From NCBI GenBank assembly GCA_964456445.1, contig CAYWBI010000240.1:1-5168 (forward strand): DNA of 5,168 bases. Direction: 5' to 3'. The notes under the pieces were generated by a model, which worked only from the letters and a program-made list of their open reading frames with translations, did no database searches and had not been told where the DNA came from. Each line of letters begins with the position of its first letter. Positions within the stretch are counted from its first letter, which is position 1. Source of the stretch: CAYWBI01 sp964456445. GTDB lineage: Bacteria; Calditrichota; Calditrichia; Calditrichales; J004. A program made the translations under genes and the position numbers. Below are positions 1-5,168 of the stretch, piece by piece.

Positions 1-3
1 TAA

Positions 4-1428
4 TTAGTATCCGTTTAAGGTAGCCACAGTTTCTTTTATCATATTCCAGGCTTCGTCAACATGTCTTTTTTGGACATAGGTTTGACCGATAACCATACGG
101 ATAATATATGCATCACCGATTTTTGTGTGGGTCAAATAAAGGCTCCCCGAATCATTGAGCTTTTTCAAAAGCGCTGCATTCATTTTATTTAACCTGTCTA
201 AATTCGTTTCGTTTTGCGGATGCCAGCGAAAGAAAAGGGCATTAAAGGTGCTTGGTGCCATGATTTCAAAATCTTTGTTTCCACGGATTTCTTTATGCAG
301 GTCTTGTGCCATTTGAATGTGTTCACGCAGGCGTTTTCGGATACCATCCACACCAAAATCACGGATTACAAACCAAAGTTTTAATGCGCGGAAACGACGA
401 CCAAGCGCTACACCCCAGTCCCGGTAATCATTTACCTGGCCCCGTGTTTGTGTTTTTAAATATTCGGGCAATATCTCAAAGGTGCGGATCAGTGTTTCCT
501 TGTCCTTTACAAAATAGGCGGAGCAGTCAAAATTTGTAAACATCCATTTATGCGGATTAAATACAAAACTGTCCACCTTGTCCAAGCCTTTGGCCATCCA
601 ACGATACTCCGGCAGGATAAGCGCGGTACCGGCATAGGCCGCGTCCACATGCAACCATACATCGTATTTTTGACAAATCTTTCCTATGGGCTCAAGTGAT
701 GCAACGGCTGTTGTCCCTGTTGTTCCCAATGTTGCGATGACACAGATGGGTTTTAGACCGGCCGCAATATCGTTTTTTATGGCTGTTTCCAGTGCAGCGG
801 CCCGCATTGCTAAGTTGTTATCTACATCGACCTTGATTAGGTTGTCCGATCCAAGACCGGCAATTCGCACGGCTTTATCGATTGAAGAGTGTGTTTGCGT
901 TGAGCAATAAACACGGAAATTATGATTTGCCAGGCCTTTATGGTTTGTTTTAAAATCGGAGTATTTTTCCCGGGCAGAAAGAATAGCACTTAGTGTCGAT
1001 GCCGAAGCTGTGTCCTGAATAACGCCATCCCATACACGAGGCAAATCGAGCATTTCCTTAAGCCAGTTCAGCACTTTTTCCTCCAGCTCTGCAGCCGCGG
1101 GCGAGGTTTCCCAAATCATGCATTGCGCACCCAGGGTTGCCGTCAGCATTTCGCCCAGGATGGAAGCGTAGCTTGAATTGGCTGGAAAGTAAGCGAAAAA
1201 TTTTGGATGTTGCCAGTGTGTCATTCCCGGTAGAATGATTTTTTCAAAATCACGCATCATCTCTGCCATATCTTGCGGAGTGTCCGGGGGCAAGTTGGGT
1301 AGTTGATCGAATGTTTCATATGGCCGAACCTGTGCTTTGACGGGATATTTCTCAATCGAAGCCAGATAGTCGCTCATCCAATCTACCAGGTTATGCGCTT
1401 CCTTTCGGAAGTCTTCAAGATTTAACAT
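4..1428 (-). CDS. PLP-dependent aromatic-L-amino-acid decarboxylase (group II)
   Basis: A 474-residue protein, the usual length for group II PLP decarboxylases (DOPA/tryptophan/tyrosine decarboxylases), which remove the carboxyl group of aromatic amino acids in the cytoplasm to give arylalkylamines and CO2. Visible landmarks: the N-terminal EDFRKEAHNLVDWMSDYL helix typical of the family; HWQHPKFFAYFPA (residues 71-83), lining the substrate pocket; H180 in TQTHSS, expected to stack on PLP; HVDAAYAGTA with D262, expected to bind the pyridine nitrogen; and NPHKW with K294 as the Schiff-base lysine. Y323 (PEYLK) matches the catalytic-loop tyrosine of human DDC (Tyr332), so decarboxylation is favoured over aldehyde synthesis. 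G343 in LGRRFR aligns with DDC Gly354. The start is chosen because its N-terminus matches full-length relatives, although the ribosome binding site is weak (GTGAG close to the ATG). The gene follows the terminator of the CBS gene, so it is probably transcribed separately. Exact substrate is not determined. Confidence 0.93.
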   Translation of the reverse strand: MLNLEDFRKEAHNLVDWMSDYLASIEKYPVKAQVRPYETFDQLPNLPPDTPQDMAEMMRDFEKIILPGMTHWQHPKFFAYFPANSSYASILGEMLTATLGAQCMIWETSPAAAELEEKVLNWLKEMLDLPRVWDGVIQDTASASTLSAILSAREKYSDFKTNHKGLANHNFRVYCSTQTHSSIDKAVRIAGLGSDNLIKVDVDNNLAMRAAALETAIKNDIAAGLKPICVIATLGTTGTTAVASLEPIGKICQKYDVWLHVDAAYAGTALILPEYRWMAKGLDKVDSFVFNPHKWMFTNFDCSAYFVKDKETLIRTFEILPEYLKTQTRGQVNDYRDWGVALGRRFRALKLWFVIRDFGVDGIRKRLREHIQMAQDLHKEIRGNKDFEIMAPSTFNALFFRWHPQNETNLDRLNKMNAALLKKLNDSGSLYLTHTKIGDAYIIRMVIGQTYVQKRHVDEAWNMIKETVATLNGY

Positions 1429-1480
1429 GTTCTCACTTTCGTTTCAGTTTTATTGGATTGCATCTAATATAAGTAAAGAA

Positions 1481-1509
1481 AATTTAAATAGGTATGGTAT
1501 TTTTATCAA
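1481..1509 (-). promoter_or_regulatory. Possible sigma70-type promoter for the decarboxylase gene
   Basis: On the minus strand TTGATA (1504-1509) is followed after 17 bases by TAAATT (1481-1486), about 52 bases upstream of the decarboxylase start. The -35 box matches the consensus at five of six positions and the -10 box at four of six. The region between the CBS terminator and this gene must contain a promoter if the terminator works, which supports the position, but the DNA is AT-rich and such matches arise by chance. Confidence 0.3.
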
Positions 1510-1585
1510 CCGTGTATTTGTGAATAGCCGGACGGAGTGGAAATATTAATCCTGACGTTTATATTTTTGATATTTTACGAAGGAC

Positions 1586-1623
1586 AAAAAAAATCCGGAT
1601 AAATCTCAAAGTTTACCCGGATT
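1586..1623 (-). terminator. Rho-independent terminator after the CBS gene
   Basis: Read on the minus strand, AATCCGGGTAAA pairs with TTTATCCGGATT as a 12-bp stem (one G-T wobble) around the 8-base loop CTTTGAGA, and runs straight into a tract of eight T (1586-1593, the first two inside the stem). This is a textbook intrinsic terminator. On the plus strand the wobble becomes an A-C mismatch and no T tract follows, so it acts on minus-strand transcripts only. It lies 82 bases past the CBS stop codon and separates that gene from the decarboxylase. Confidence 0.88.
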
Positions 1624-1705
1624 AAAATTATAGGATGTATCCAATAATCGAGCTCTAGTATTATATGATTTTCAATTATTGCAAAAGTCGTATTTTTAGA
1701 CAAGG

Positions 1706-2140
1706 CTACATTATGGGGGCGATCTTTACCTTGGATTCTTCACGTTTCCAGGCTTTTATCACACGTAGCAGGTCACGCCGGGTGATTTGACCGATCATAT
1801 GATTCTCTACATCGGCAACAACCAATCTGCGGAAAAAATGTTTGAGAAACATATCAGCGACCTGGAATATATCTGTATTTGCTGGAATAGTGACAACCTT
1901 TTCGGTCATAAATTCAGACACCTTTCCTGAGGGAAGTGTATGATAAGCGCCTTTGGTGAGCAGTGTCATACAGTCTTTTTCGGACAAAATTCCGATGATA
2001 TGATTTTGATCATCTATAACAACCGCGGATGTAACCTTTCGGTCTATTAATATATCAATCGCCTTAAATACATCCATGTCCGCTTTAAGAGTGACAAATA
2101 TTTTATCCATAAAATCGTCAACTATGGGTAGCTTTTTCAT
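1706..2140 (-). CDS. Stand-alone two-CBS-domain protein
   Basis: A 144-residue soluble protein made almost wholly of a tandem CBS pair (Bateman module). CBS1 spans about residues 9-63 and ends in GILSEKD (S53, D56). CBS2 spans about 74-130 and ends in GQITRRD (T120, D123). The G-x-I-(S/T)-x-x-D motif is where CBS modules usually hold the ribose and phosphates of adenosine ligands such as AMP, ATP or SAM, and both halves keep it, so ligand binding by both sites is plausible. A short basic tail (KAWKREESKVK) follows. There is no catalytic, membrane or DNA-binding domain, so it probably regulates a partner protein that is not identifiable here. The start is well supported by AAAGGAG at 2146-2152, five bases before the ATG. 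The gene appears monocistronic, with its own upstream promoter candidate and a strong terminator downstream. Confidence 0.9.
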   Translation of the reverse strand: MKKLPIVDDFMDKIFVTLKADMDVFKAIDILIDRKVTSAVVIDDQNHIIGILSEKDCMTLLTKGAYHTLPSGKVSEFMTEKVVTIPANTDIFQVADMFLKHFFRRLVVADVENHMIGQITRRDLLRVIKAWKREESKVKIAPIM

Positions 2141-2184
2141 TACATCTCCTTTGATTAATTGTAGGCTGGCTGAAACTCACTTAA

Positions 2185-2213
2185 AATAAACGTCAAAATA
2201 TGCATTAAGTCAA
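2185..2213 (-). promoter_or_regulatory. Possible sigma70-type promoter for the CBS gene
   Basis: On the minus strand TTGACT (2208-2213) is followed after 17 bases by TTTATT (2185-2190), 44 bases upstream of the CBS start. The -35 box has five of six consensus bases and the -10 box four of six. Its place in the 110-bp space between the phosphatase stop and the CBS start is right for a separate transcription unit, but the match is only moderate and the flanks are AT-rich. Confidence 0.35.
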
Positions 2214-2250
2214 CAAAAAAAATAAATTAAAGTTTTCACTATATTTTCAT

Positions 2251-2868
2251 TCACCACATTTCAGGAAACGTTTGTTGCAATTGCCGTTGTAAATTTTCGG
2301 AGGATGTAAATTGCCAGCTTTGCATCCCATAATCGATGGCCCCCTGAACATTCTCAGGCTTATCATCAATAAACAAACATTGCCCGGGCCTTTTTCCCAC
2401 CGCTTGAACGGCCGTCCTGTAACAGTGTGGATGGGGCTTTATCTCACCAATTTTAAAGCTTAGTGCAGGATTTGAAAACATTTTCAGAAAAGGGAAGGTG
2501 TCTTTTATAAAAGACCAATGCCAGACGTTAATGTCTGACAGCAAACCCAATTTTTTATGTTGAGCTATCTTATTCAGGATTGGCTCCATGCCCTGCACCG
2601 GTTTAAAAATATTTGTCCATAAAAATCGAAGCCGTTCGATGGGGACATCAAGGCCCATATAAGCAATGGCCTGGGTATAAAACTCTTCCGGGCCGCTTCG
2701 GCCCTGGTTAAATTTGATACACCAGGGTTGGGCCGTAACCAAATTAAAATCCATTTTTTCTATCCCGGGGTTCCCTGAAAAATCCGCTAAGATGCGGCTA
2801 AAATCGACGTCAACAAGCACCCGGCCTAAATCAAAAATGATTGCTTCTGTTTTTTCAGGATTTTTCAT
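2251..2868 (-). CDS. HAD-IA phosphatase, YihX-like (possible glucose-1-phosphatase)
   Basis: A 205-residue haloacid-dehalogenase-superfamily hydrolase. The opening FDLGRVLVDVDF (nucleophile D13) closely resembles E. coli YihX (about 199 residues), which hydrolyses alpha-D-glucose 1-phosphate. A helical cap covers about residues 20-95. Motif II is LLSDIN (S111), motif III GEIKPHP (K144), and motif IV FIDDKPENV (D168, D169), expected to bind Mg2+. The second acid of the common DxD motif is replaced by G15; as I recall YihX, it has the same DLG, so this need not mean loss of function. The start overlaps the upstream mutase gene by 14 bases and has its own AGGGGA site at 2876-2881, seven bases before the ATG, inside the mutase reading frame. 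Coupling to a phosphoglucomutase-type gene favours a sugar phosphate substrate. This is inferred, and another small phosphoester is possible. Confidence 0.88.
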   Translation of the reverse strand: MKNPEKTEAIIFDLGRVLVDVDFSRILADFSGNPGIEKMDFNLVTAQPWCIKFNQGRSGPEEFYTQAIAYMGLDVPIERLRFLWTNIFKPVQGMEPILNKIAQHKKLGLLSDINVWHWSFIKDTFPFLKMFSNPALSFKIGEIKPHPHCYRTAVQAVGKRPGQCLFIDDKPENVQGAIDYGMQSWQFTSSENLQRQLQQTFPEMW

Positions 2869-4681
2869 CTACACGTCCCCTGGCAACAGCTAAAAGCTCT
2901 TGTGCTTTCTGCCGATACAAGTTTAAAAGAAGTGAGGGGTCTTTTAAAGGGGTGTTGGAAACGACTTCGAAGTAATACCGGAATTTTGGCTCGGTGCCGG
3001 ATGGTCTTAAAAGTATCCAACTATCATCATCCATAATAATTTTTAGACCGTCAATCGTGTTAATCTGCGCAATTTGATGTGATGCTCCGCCGATTTCAAT
3101 TTTATCCCCCACTACGAACATTTCGTTTTTTAATACATTTACCACCGCCTGTTTATAGGCCTGCCACGCTTGCACACTCACCCCACGTACATCCACTCCG
3201 GCACGGTCGGGATAAAAATATCCATATTTTTCCCGCAGTGCATTATATTGAACAGATATATTCTGATTTTTATTTGAGATGGCGGTCAGCGCGGCCATAA
3301 ATCCTGCCAGGGCACATTTTTCCAATGTGTGACCAATAAAGGATATCCCATCAGATTCCTCGAAACCCATGGCGAAATCGCCGCTTAAAAATGCGTTACG
3401 AAAATTTTTAAATCCTACCTGGGTTTCAATGGACTTTTGGCCGTTCTGCCTGGCTATCTTCGCGGCAAAACCGGATGAGGGGACGGAATTTACCAACCCG
3501 CCTTTTATACCTCGTTCAAGTAAGTTGGCATAGGCAATTGCCGAGAAGCGGTTCATATCAATATCCATATCCACATCGGCAAAACGGATGCGGTCGGCAT
3601 CCGGGTCCATGTCCACACCCAACGTAAAACGTCGTCTATTTTTTTGCAAAAGGTCCAGCAGAGGTTTTTGATTATGCCCGCTTGGTTCCGGCTTTGTGCC
3701 ATGAAATGAATAGTCGTCATTTTCATGCCGGGTAAGAACAGACCCGGAGGCTTGCAGAGTCTGCCAGGTATCGGCGCCTAATAGCTGTTGGACATAACCG
3801 CGTGAAGCGCCATGCATAAAATCGATTACCATAAAAAAGTCATCTCGGTTGTCAACAAGCCATTTGCGCAGGGCAGGTAAATCAAAGACGATACTTTTTT
3901 TCTCAATATAGTTTTTAAAATACGCCCCGGCGTCCACCTTCTCAATCAACGATTGATCAACAGATGCCGCAGGCTCAAAAGATGCGTCATTCATCAGAGC
4001 GTTTGCTTTATCTTCAATAACCGATGACAGATTACTCTCCGCACCCCCGCCATCGGATGGGTTGAATTTGATTCCGGCGTAGGGCATGGGGTTATGGGAT
4101 GGCGTAAAATTAATCGAACCGGCCAAACCACGGTCTTTGACATAAGCCGACCCCACACCGGTAGGGCACATCCCCGCGTTATAAACCTTGATCCCGGCAC
4201 TTGTGAGCTCCCGTTCGGCGGCGGCGATCCATACCTCGCCCATAAAACGGTTGTCGCGCATCAATAATATGCCCCGCTGTTGTACATCTTTAAATGACTT
4301 GTAGTTATTAAATTCCAGATACAATTTACTTTTTAAGAGATGCACCACCGCCCGCAACACCTTGCTGATGTTAAAAAGCGAATAATCCCTACCGATGACC
4401 CCGCGCCAGCCGGAGGTACCCAAAACGATGGTGGTGGGCGCGGTACTTGTCAGGGCAACTTCCCCCTGAAAGGTGCGGATATCATCGATGATATCCCGGC
4501 ATTGTTTACGTAGCCGATCCGGTACGCTGCCCCGGTTATAGGCCAGGCCGAGTGTGTTAGCGGTTTCCCAAAAAAAATGTTGGTTGGCAAAATTGATCGC
4601 TTCCCGTCTGTCTTCCTGAGACAACAAGCCGATCTGTTCTATTTTTTGGATGATATTTTGCGCAAAGGTTTTATGATCCAT
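2855..4681 (-). CDS. Alpha-D-phosphohexomutase (phosphoglucomutase/phosphomannomutase family)
   Basis: A 608-residue cytoplasmic enzyme of the four-domain phosphohexomutase superfamily, which interconverts hexose 6- and 1-phosphates through a phosphoserine. All four signature loops are present: GTSGWRG (88-94) at the start of domain I; TPSHNP with phospho-acceptor S195; DPDADR (359-364), whose three Asp bind Mg2+; the sugar-binding loop GFEESDG (439-445) in domain III; and the phosphate-binding RPSGTEPKFR (559-568) in domain IV. The EES form of the sugar loop is closer to glucose-type than to GEMSGH-type mutases, so glucose phosphate is a fair guess, with mannose or glucosamine phosphate not excluded. 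About 85 residues precede domain I, more than most relatives have; they look helical and charged. The start has GGAG (4688-4691) six bases upstream. It is the first gene of a pair with the overlapping HAD phosphatase. Confidence 0.93.
   Translation of the reverse strand: MDHKTFAQNIIQKIEQIGLLSQEDRREAINFANQHFFWETANTLGLAYNRGSVPDRLRKQCRDIIDDIRTFQGEVALTSTAPTTIVLGTSGWRGVIGRDYSLFNISKVLRAVVHLLKSKLYLEFNNYKSFKDVQQRGILLMRDNRFMGEVWIAAAERELTSAGIKVYNAGMCPTGVGSAYVKDRGLAGSINFTPSHNPMPYAGIKFNPSDGGGAESNLSSVIEDKANALMNDASFEPAASVDQSLIEKVDAGAYFKNYIEKKSIVFDLPALRKWLVDNRDDFFMVIDFMHGASRGYVQQLLGADTWQTLQASGSVLTRHENDDYSFHGTKPEPSGHNQKPLLDLLQKNRRRFTLGVDMDPDADRIRFADVDMDIDMNRFSAIAYANLLERGIKGGLVNSVPSSGFAAKIARQNGQKSIETQVGFKNFRNAFLSGDFAMGFEESDGISFIGHTLEKCALAGFMAALTAISNKNQNISVQYNALREKYGYFYPDRAGVDVRGVSVQAWQAYKQAVVNVLKNEMFVVGDKIEIGGASHQIAQINTIDGLKIIMDDDSWILLRPSGTEPKFRYYFEVVSNTPLKDPSLLLNLYRQKAQELLAVARGRVDEKS
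2876..2881 (-). promoter_or_regulatory. Shine-Dalgarno site of the phosphatase gene inside the mutase gene
   Basis: The minus-strand AGGGGA lies seven bases before the phosphatase ATG and within the final codons of the mutase gene. It fixes the start at 2868 and supports translational coupling of the overlapping pair. Confidence 0.7.
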
Positions 4682-4766
4682 GGTGATCTCCGTTCAACAA
4701 ACTGAATTTTACTTGACCTGTATCTTGAAGGGTCGTTTATTTTATATTTTTTTGCCGCATAGCAAT

Positions 4767-4784
4767 ACGTTTCTTCAGAAACGT
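4767..4784. repeat. Perfect 7-bp inverted repeat upstream of the mutase gene
   Basis: ACGTTTC (4767-4773) and GAAACGT (4778-4784) form a perfect inverted repeat around the loop TTCA, 85 bases before the mutase start and 12 bases before the tandem array. No T tract follows on the plus strand, and on the minus strand the first A/T-rich run comes only after 13 bases, so it is not a standard terminator. It could be an operator or a leader hairpin; the role is unknown. Confidence 0.45.
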
Positions 4785-4842
4785 GGGCAAATGTTTTACC
4801 GCGAAGTCGCCAAGACGCGAAGAAAAATTTATTAATTATCTC

Positions 4843-4876
4843 CCGGTTTTACCTTTTACCATTTACTTTAAAACGG
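4843..4876. repeat. Imperfect hairpin inside the 90-bp unit
   Basis: CCGGTTTTA (4843-4851) can pair with TAAAACGG (4869-4876) as an 8-bp stem with one bulged G and a 17-base loop containing TTTTACC. The same left arm ends exactly at the edge of the N gap in copy 2, and the sequence resumes inside the right arm after the gap. The stem is modest in strength. Confidence 0.4.
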
Positions 4877-4941
4877 TCAGAAGGCGTACCGCGAAGTCGC
4901 CAAGACGCGAAGAAAAATTTATTAATTATCTCCCGGTTTTA

Positions 4942-5041
4942 NNNNNNNNNNNNNNNNNNNNNNNNNNNNNNNNNNNNNNNNNNNNNNNNNNNNNNNNNNN
5001 NNNNNNNNNNNNNNNNNNNNNNNNNNNNNNNNNNNNNNNNN
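4942..5041. other. Assembly gap (100 N) inside the tandem array
   Basis: There are exactly 100 undetermined bases, the usual placeholder for a gap of unknown length. The left side stops at repeat phase 4851 and the right side resumes at phase 4875, so an in-phase array would lack 23 + 90k bases here. The gap is best explained as an unresolved tandem repeat. Confidence 0.95.
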
Positions 5042-5088
5042 GGTCAGAAGGCGTACCGCGAAGTCGCCAAGACGCGAAGAAAAATTTA

Positions 5089-5116
5089 TTAATTATTCAT
5101 TGTTAATTATTCATTA
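5089..5116. repeat. 14-bp direct repeat at the right end of the array
   Basis: TTAATTATTCATTG (5089-5102) is followed directly by TTAATTATTCATTA (5103-5116), matching at 13 of 14 positions. It begins in the tail of the last 90-bp unit and extends into the flank. It is AT-rich simple sequence, perhaps from slippage. Confidence 0.6.
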
Positions 5117-5168
5117 TTAGAAGCCTTTGCACAACGTCGACTATCTTAGAATGCAGTCTTTAAATAAA
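5097..5168. other. Flank right of the array, no gene recognised
   Basis: Together with 4682-4796 and the array this makes a 487-base stretch, including the 100 N, without a supported gene. After the AT-rich direct repeat, 5121-5168 is unique sequence with no long open frame, tRNA-like fold or terminator that I could see. It may be the flank of a gene or element that lies past the window edge. Confidence 0.5.

Larger units (their letters stand above)
4797..5096. repeat. 90-bp tandem repeat array, at least two full periods, broken by an assembly gap
   Basis: Unit starts are seen at 4797, 4887 and, after the gap, 5054; each begins TACCGCGAAGTCGCCAAGAC. The first two copies are identical over the 55 bases that can be compared, and the spacing is exactly 90. 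Copy 3 keeps the same upstream 12 bases (GGTCAGAAGGCG) as copy 2 and diverges after TTATTAATTAT at 5096. Each unit has a GC-rich head with two GCGAAG motifs, an AT-rich middle, and a segment with heptamers TTTTACC. It is not a CRISPR array, because the segments between the heads are the same where visible. Similar GCGAAG-type intergenic repeats occur in many environmental genomes. The unit length is divisible by three, so one plus-strand frame stays open through the unit, but it has no ribosome binding site and looks non-coding. Confidence 0.85.

Noticed and set aside
306..910. Plus-strand open frames of 74-77 codons opposite the decarboxylase gene
   Set aside because: They lie fully antisense to a well-supported enzyme gene, lack ribosome binding sites and resemble no known protein.
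2215..2250. Possible terminator after the phosphatase gene
   Set aside because: There is a run of eight T on the minus strand, but the only stem before it is a weak A/T pairing with a long loop.
3994..4200. A 68-codon minus-strand frame inside the mutase gene
   Set aside because: It is an alternative frame of the conserved mutase region containing the active-site serine, with no support of its own.
4735..4766. Minus-strand promoter of the mutase operon (TATAAA or TAAAAT after an A tract)
   Set aside because: The best -35 candidate TTGCTA is only 13 or 15 bases away, outside normal spacing. A promoter is expected here, but I cannot place it.
4797..5096. CRISPR array with head sequences as repeats
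   Set aside because: The segments between heads are identical where both are visible, the period of 90 is too long for the usual repeat-spacer pattern, and no cas genes are present.
4783..5106. Plus-strand open frame through the array as a real repeat protein gene
   Set aside because: There is no ribosome binding site, the start is GTG, the frame depends on 100 placeholder bases, and the sequence is just the repeat read in its open frame.
5121..5168. End of an insertion sequence at the right edge
   Set aside because: The unique sequence after the array looked like it might be a terminal repeat, but no matching inverted copy or transposase is visible in the window.

Overview
The window carries four complete protein genes, all on the minus strand, followed at its right end by a non-coding stretch with a broken tandem-repeat array. 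Clear Shine-Dalgarno sites, a T-tailed hairpin terminator and short intergenic spaces mark it as bacterial. Base composition is moderate to AT-rich. Gene content (a class II aromatic amino acid decarboxylase, a sugar phosphomutase plus phosphatase pair, a stand-alone CBS protein) and the GCGAAG-type intergenic repeat suggest an environmental Gram-negative bacterium, perhaps of the FCB/Calditrichota kind. That placement is a guess from general impression and nothing in the window proves it.

Layout in the direction of transcription, from right to left. At 4797-5096 lies a 90-bp tandem repeat interrupted by exactly 100 N (an assembly gap), followed at 5097-5168 by AT-rich DNA with no recognisable gene. 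At 2855-4681 is an alpha-D-phosphohexomutase (phosphoglucomutase/phosphomannomutase type) with an unusually long N-terminus. Its last 14 bases overlap the start of a YihX-like HAD phosphatase (2251-2868), so the two form a translationally coupled pair. A single two-CBS-domain protein (1706-2140) follows, with a plausible promoter of its own and a strong intrinsic terminator at 1586-1623. Last is a PLP-dependent aromatic-L-amino-acid decarboxylase (4-1428), which ends three bases before the window edge.

Functionally, the mutase/phosphatase pair fits hexose phosphate metabolism: the mutase would interconvert 6-phosphate and 1-phosphate sugars, and the phosphatase, if it acts like E. coli YihX, would release free sugar from glucose 1-phosphate. 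The CBS protein looks like a separately transcribed adenylate-type sensor module. The decarboxylase would make arylalkylamines such as tryptamine, tyramine or phenethylamine. Nothing visible ties these last two to the sugar pair.

The least ordinary item is the repeat array. Its units are identical wherever they can be compared, the unit length is a multiple of three, and the sequences on both sides of the N gap are in phase if the real gap is 23 + 90k bases. I found no convincing new multi-gene system in the window.
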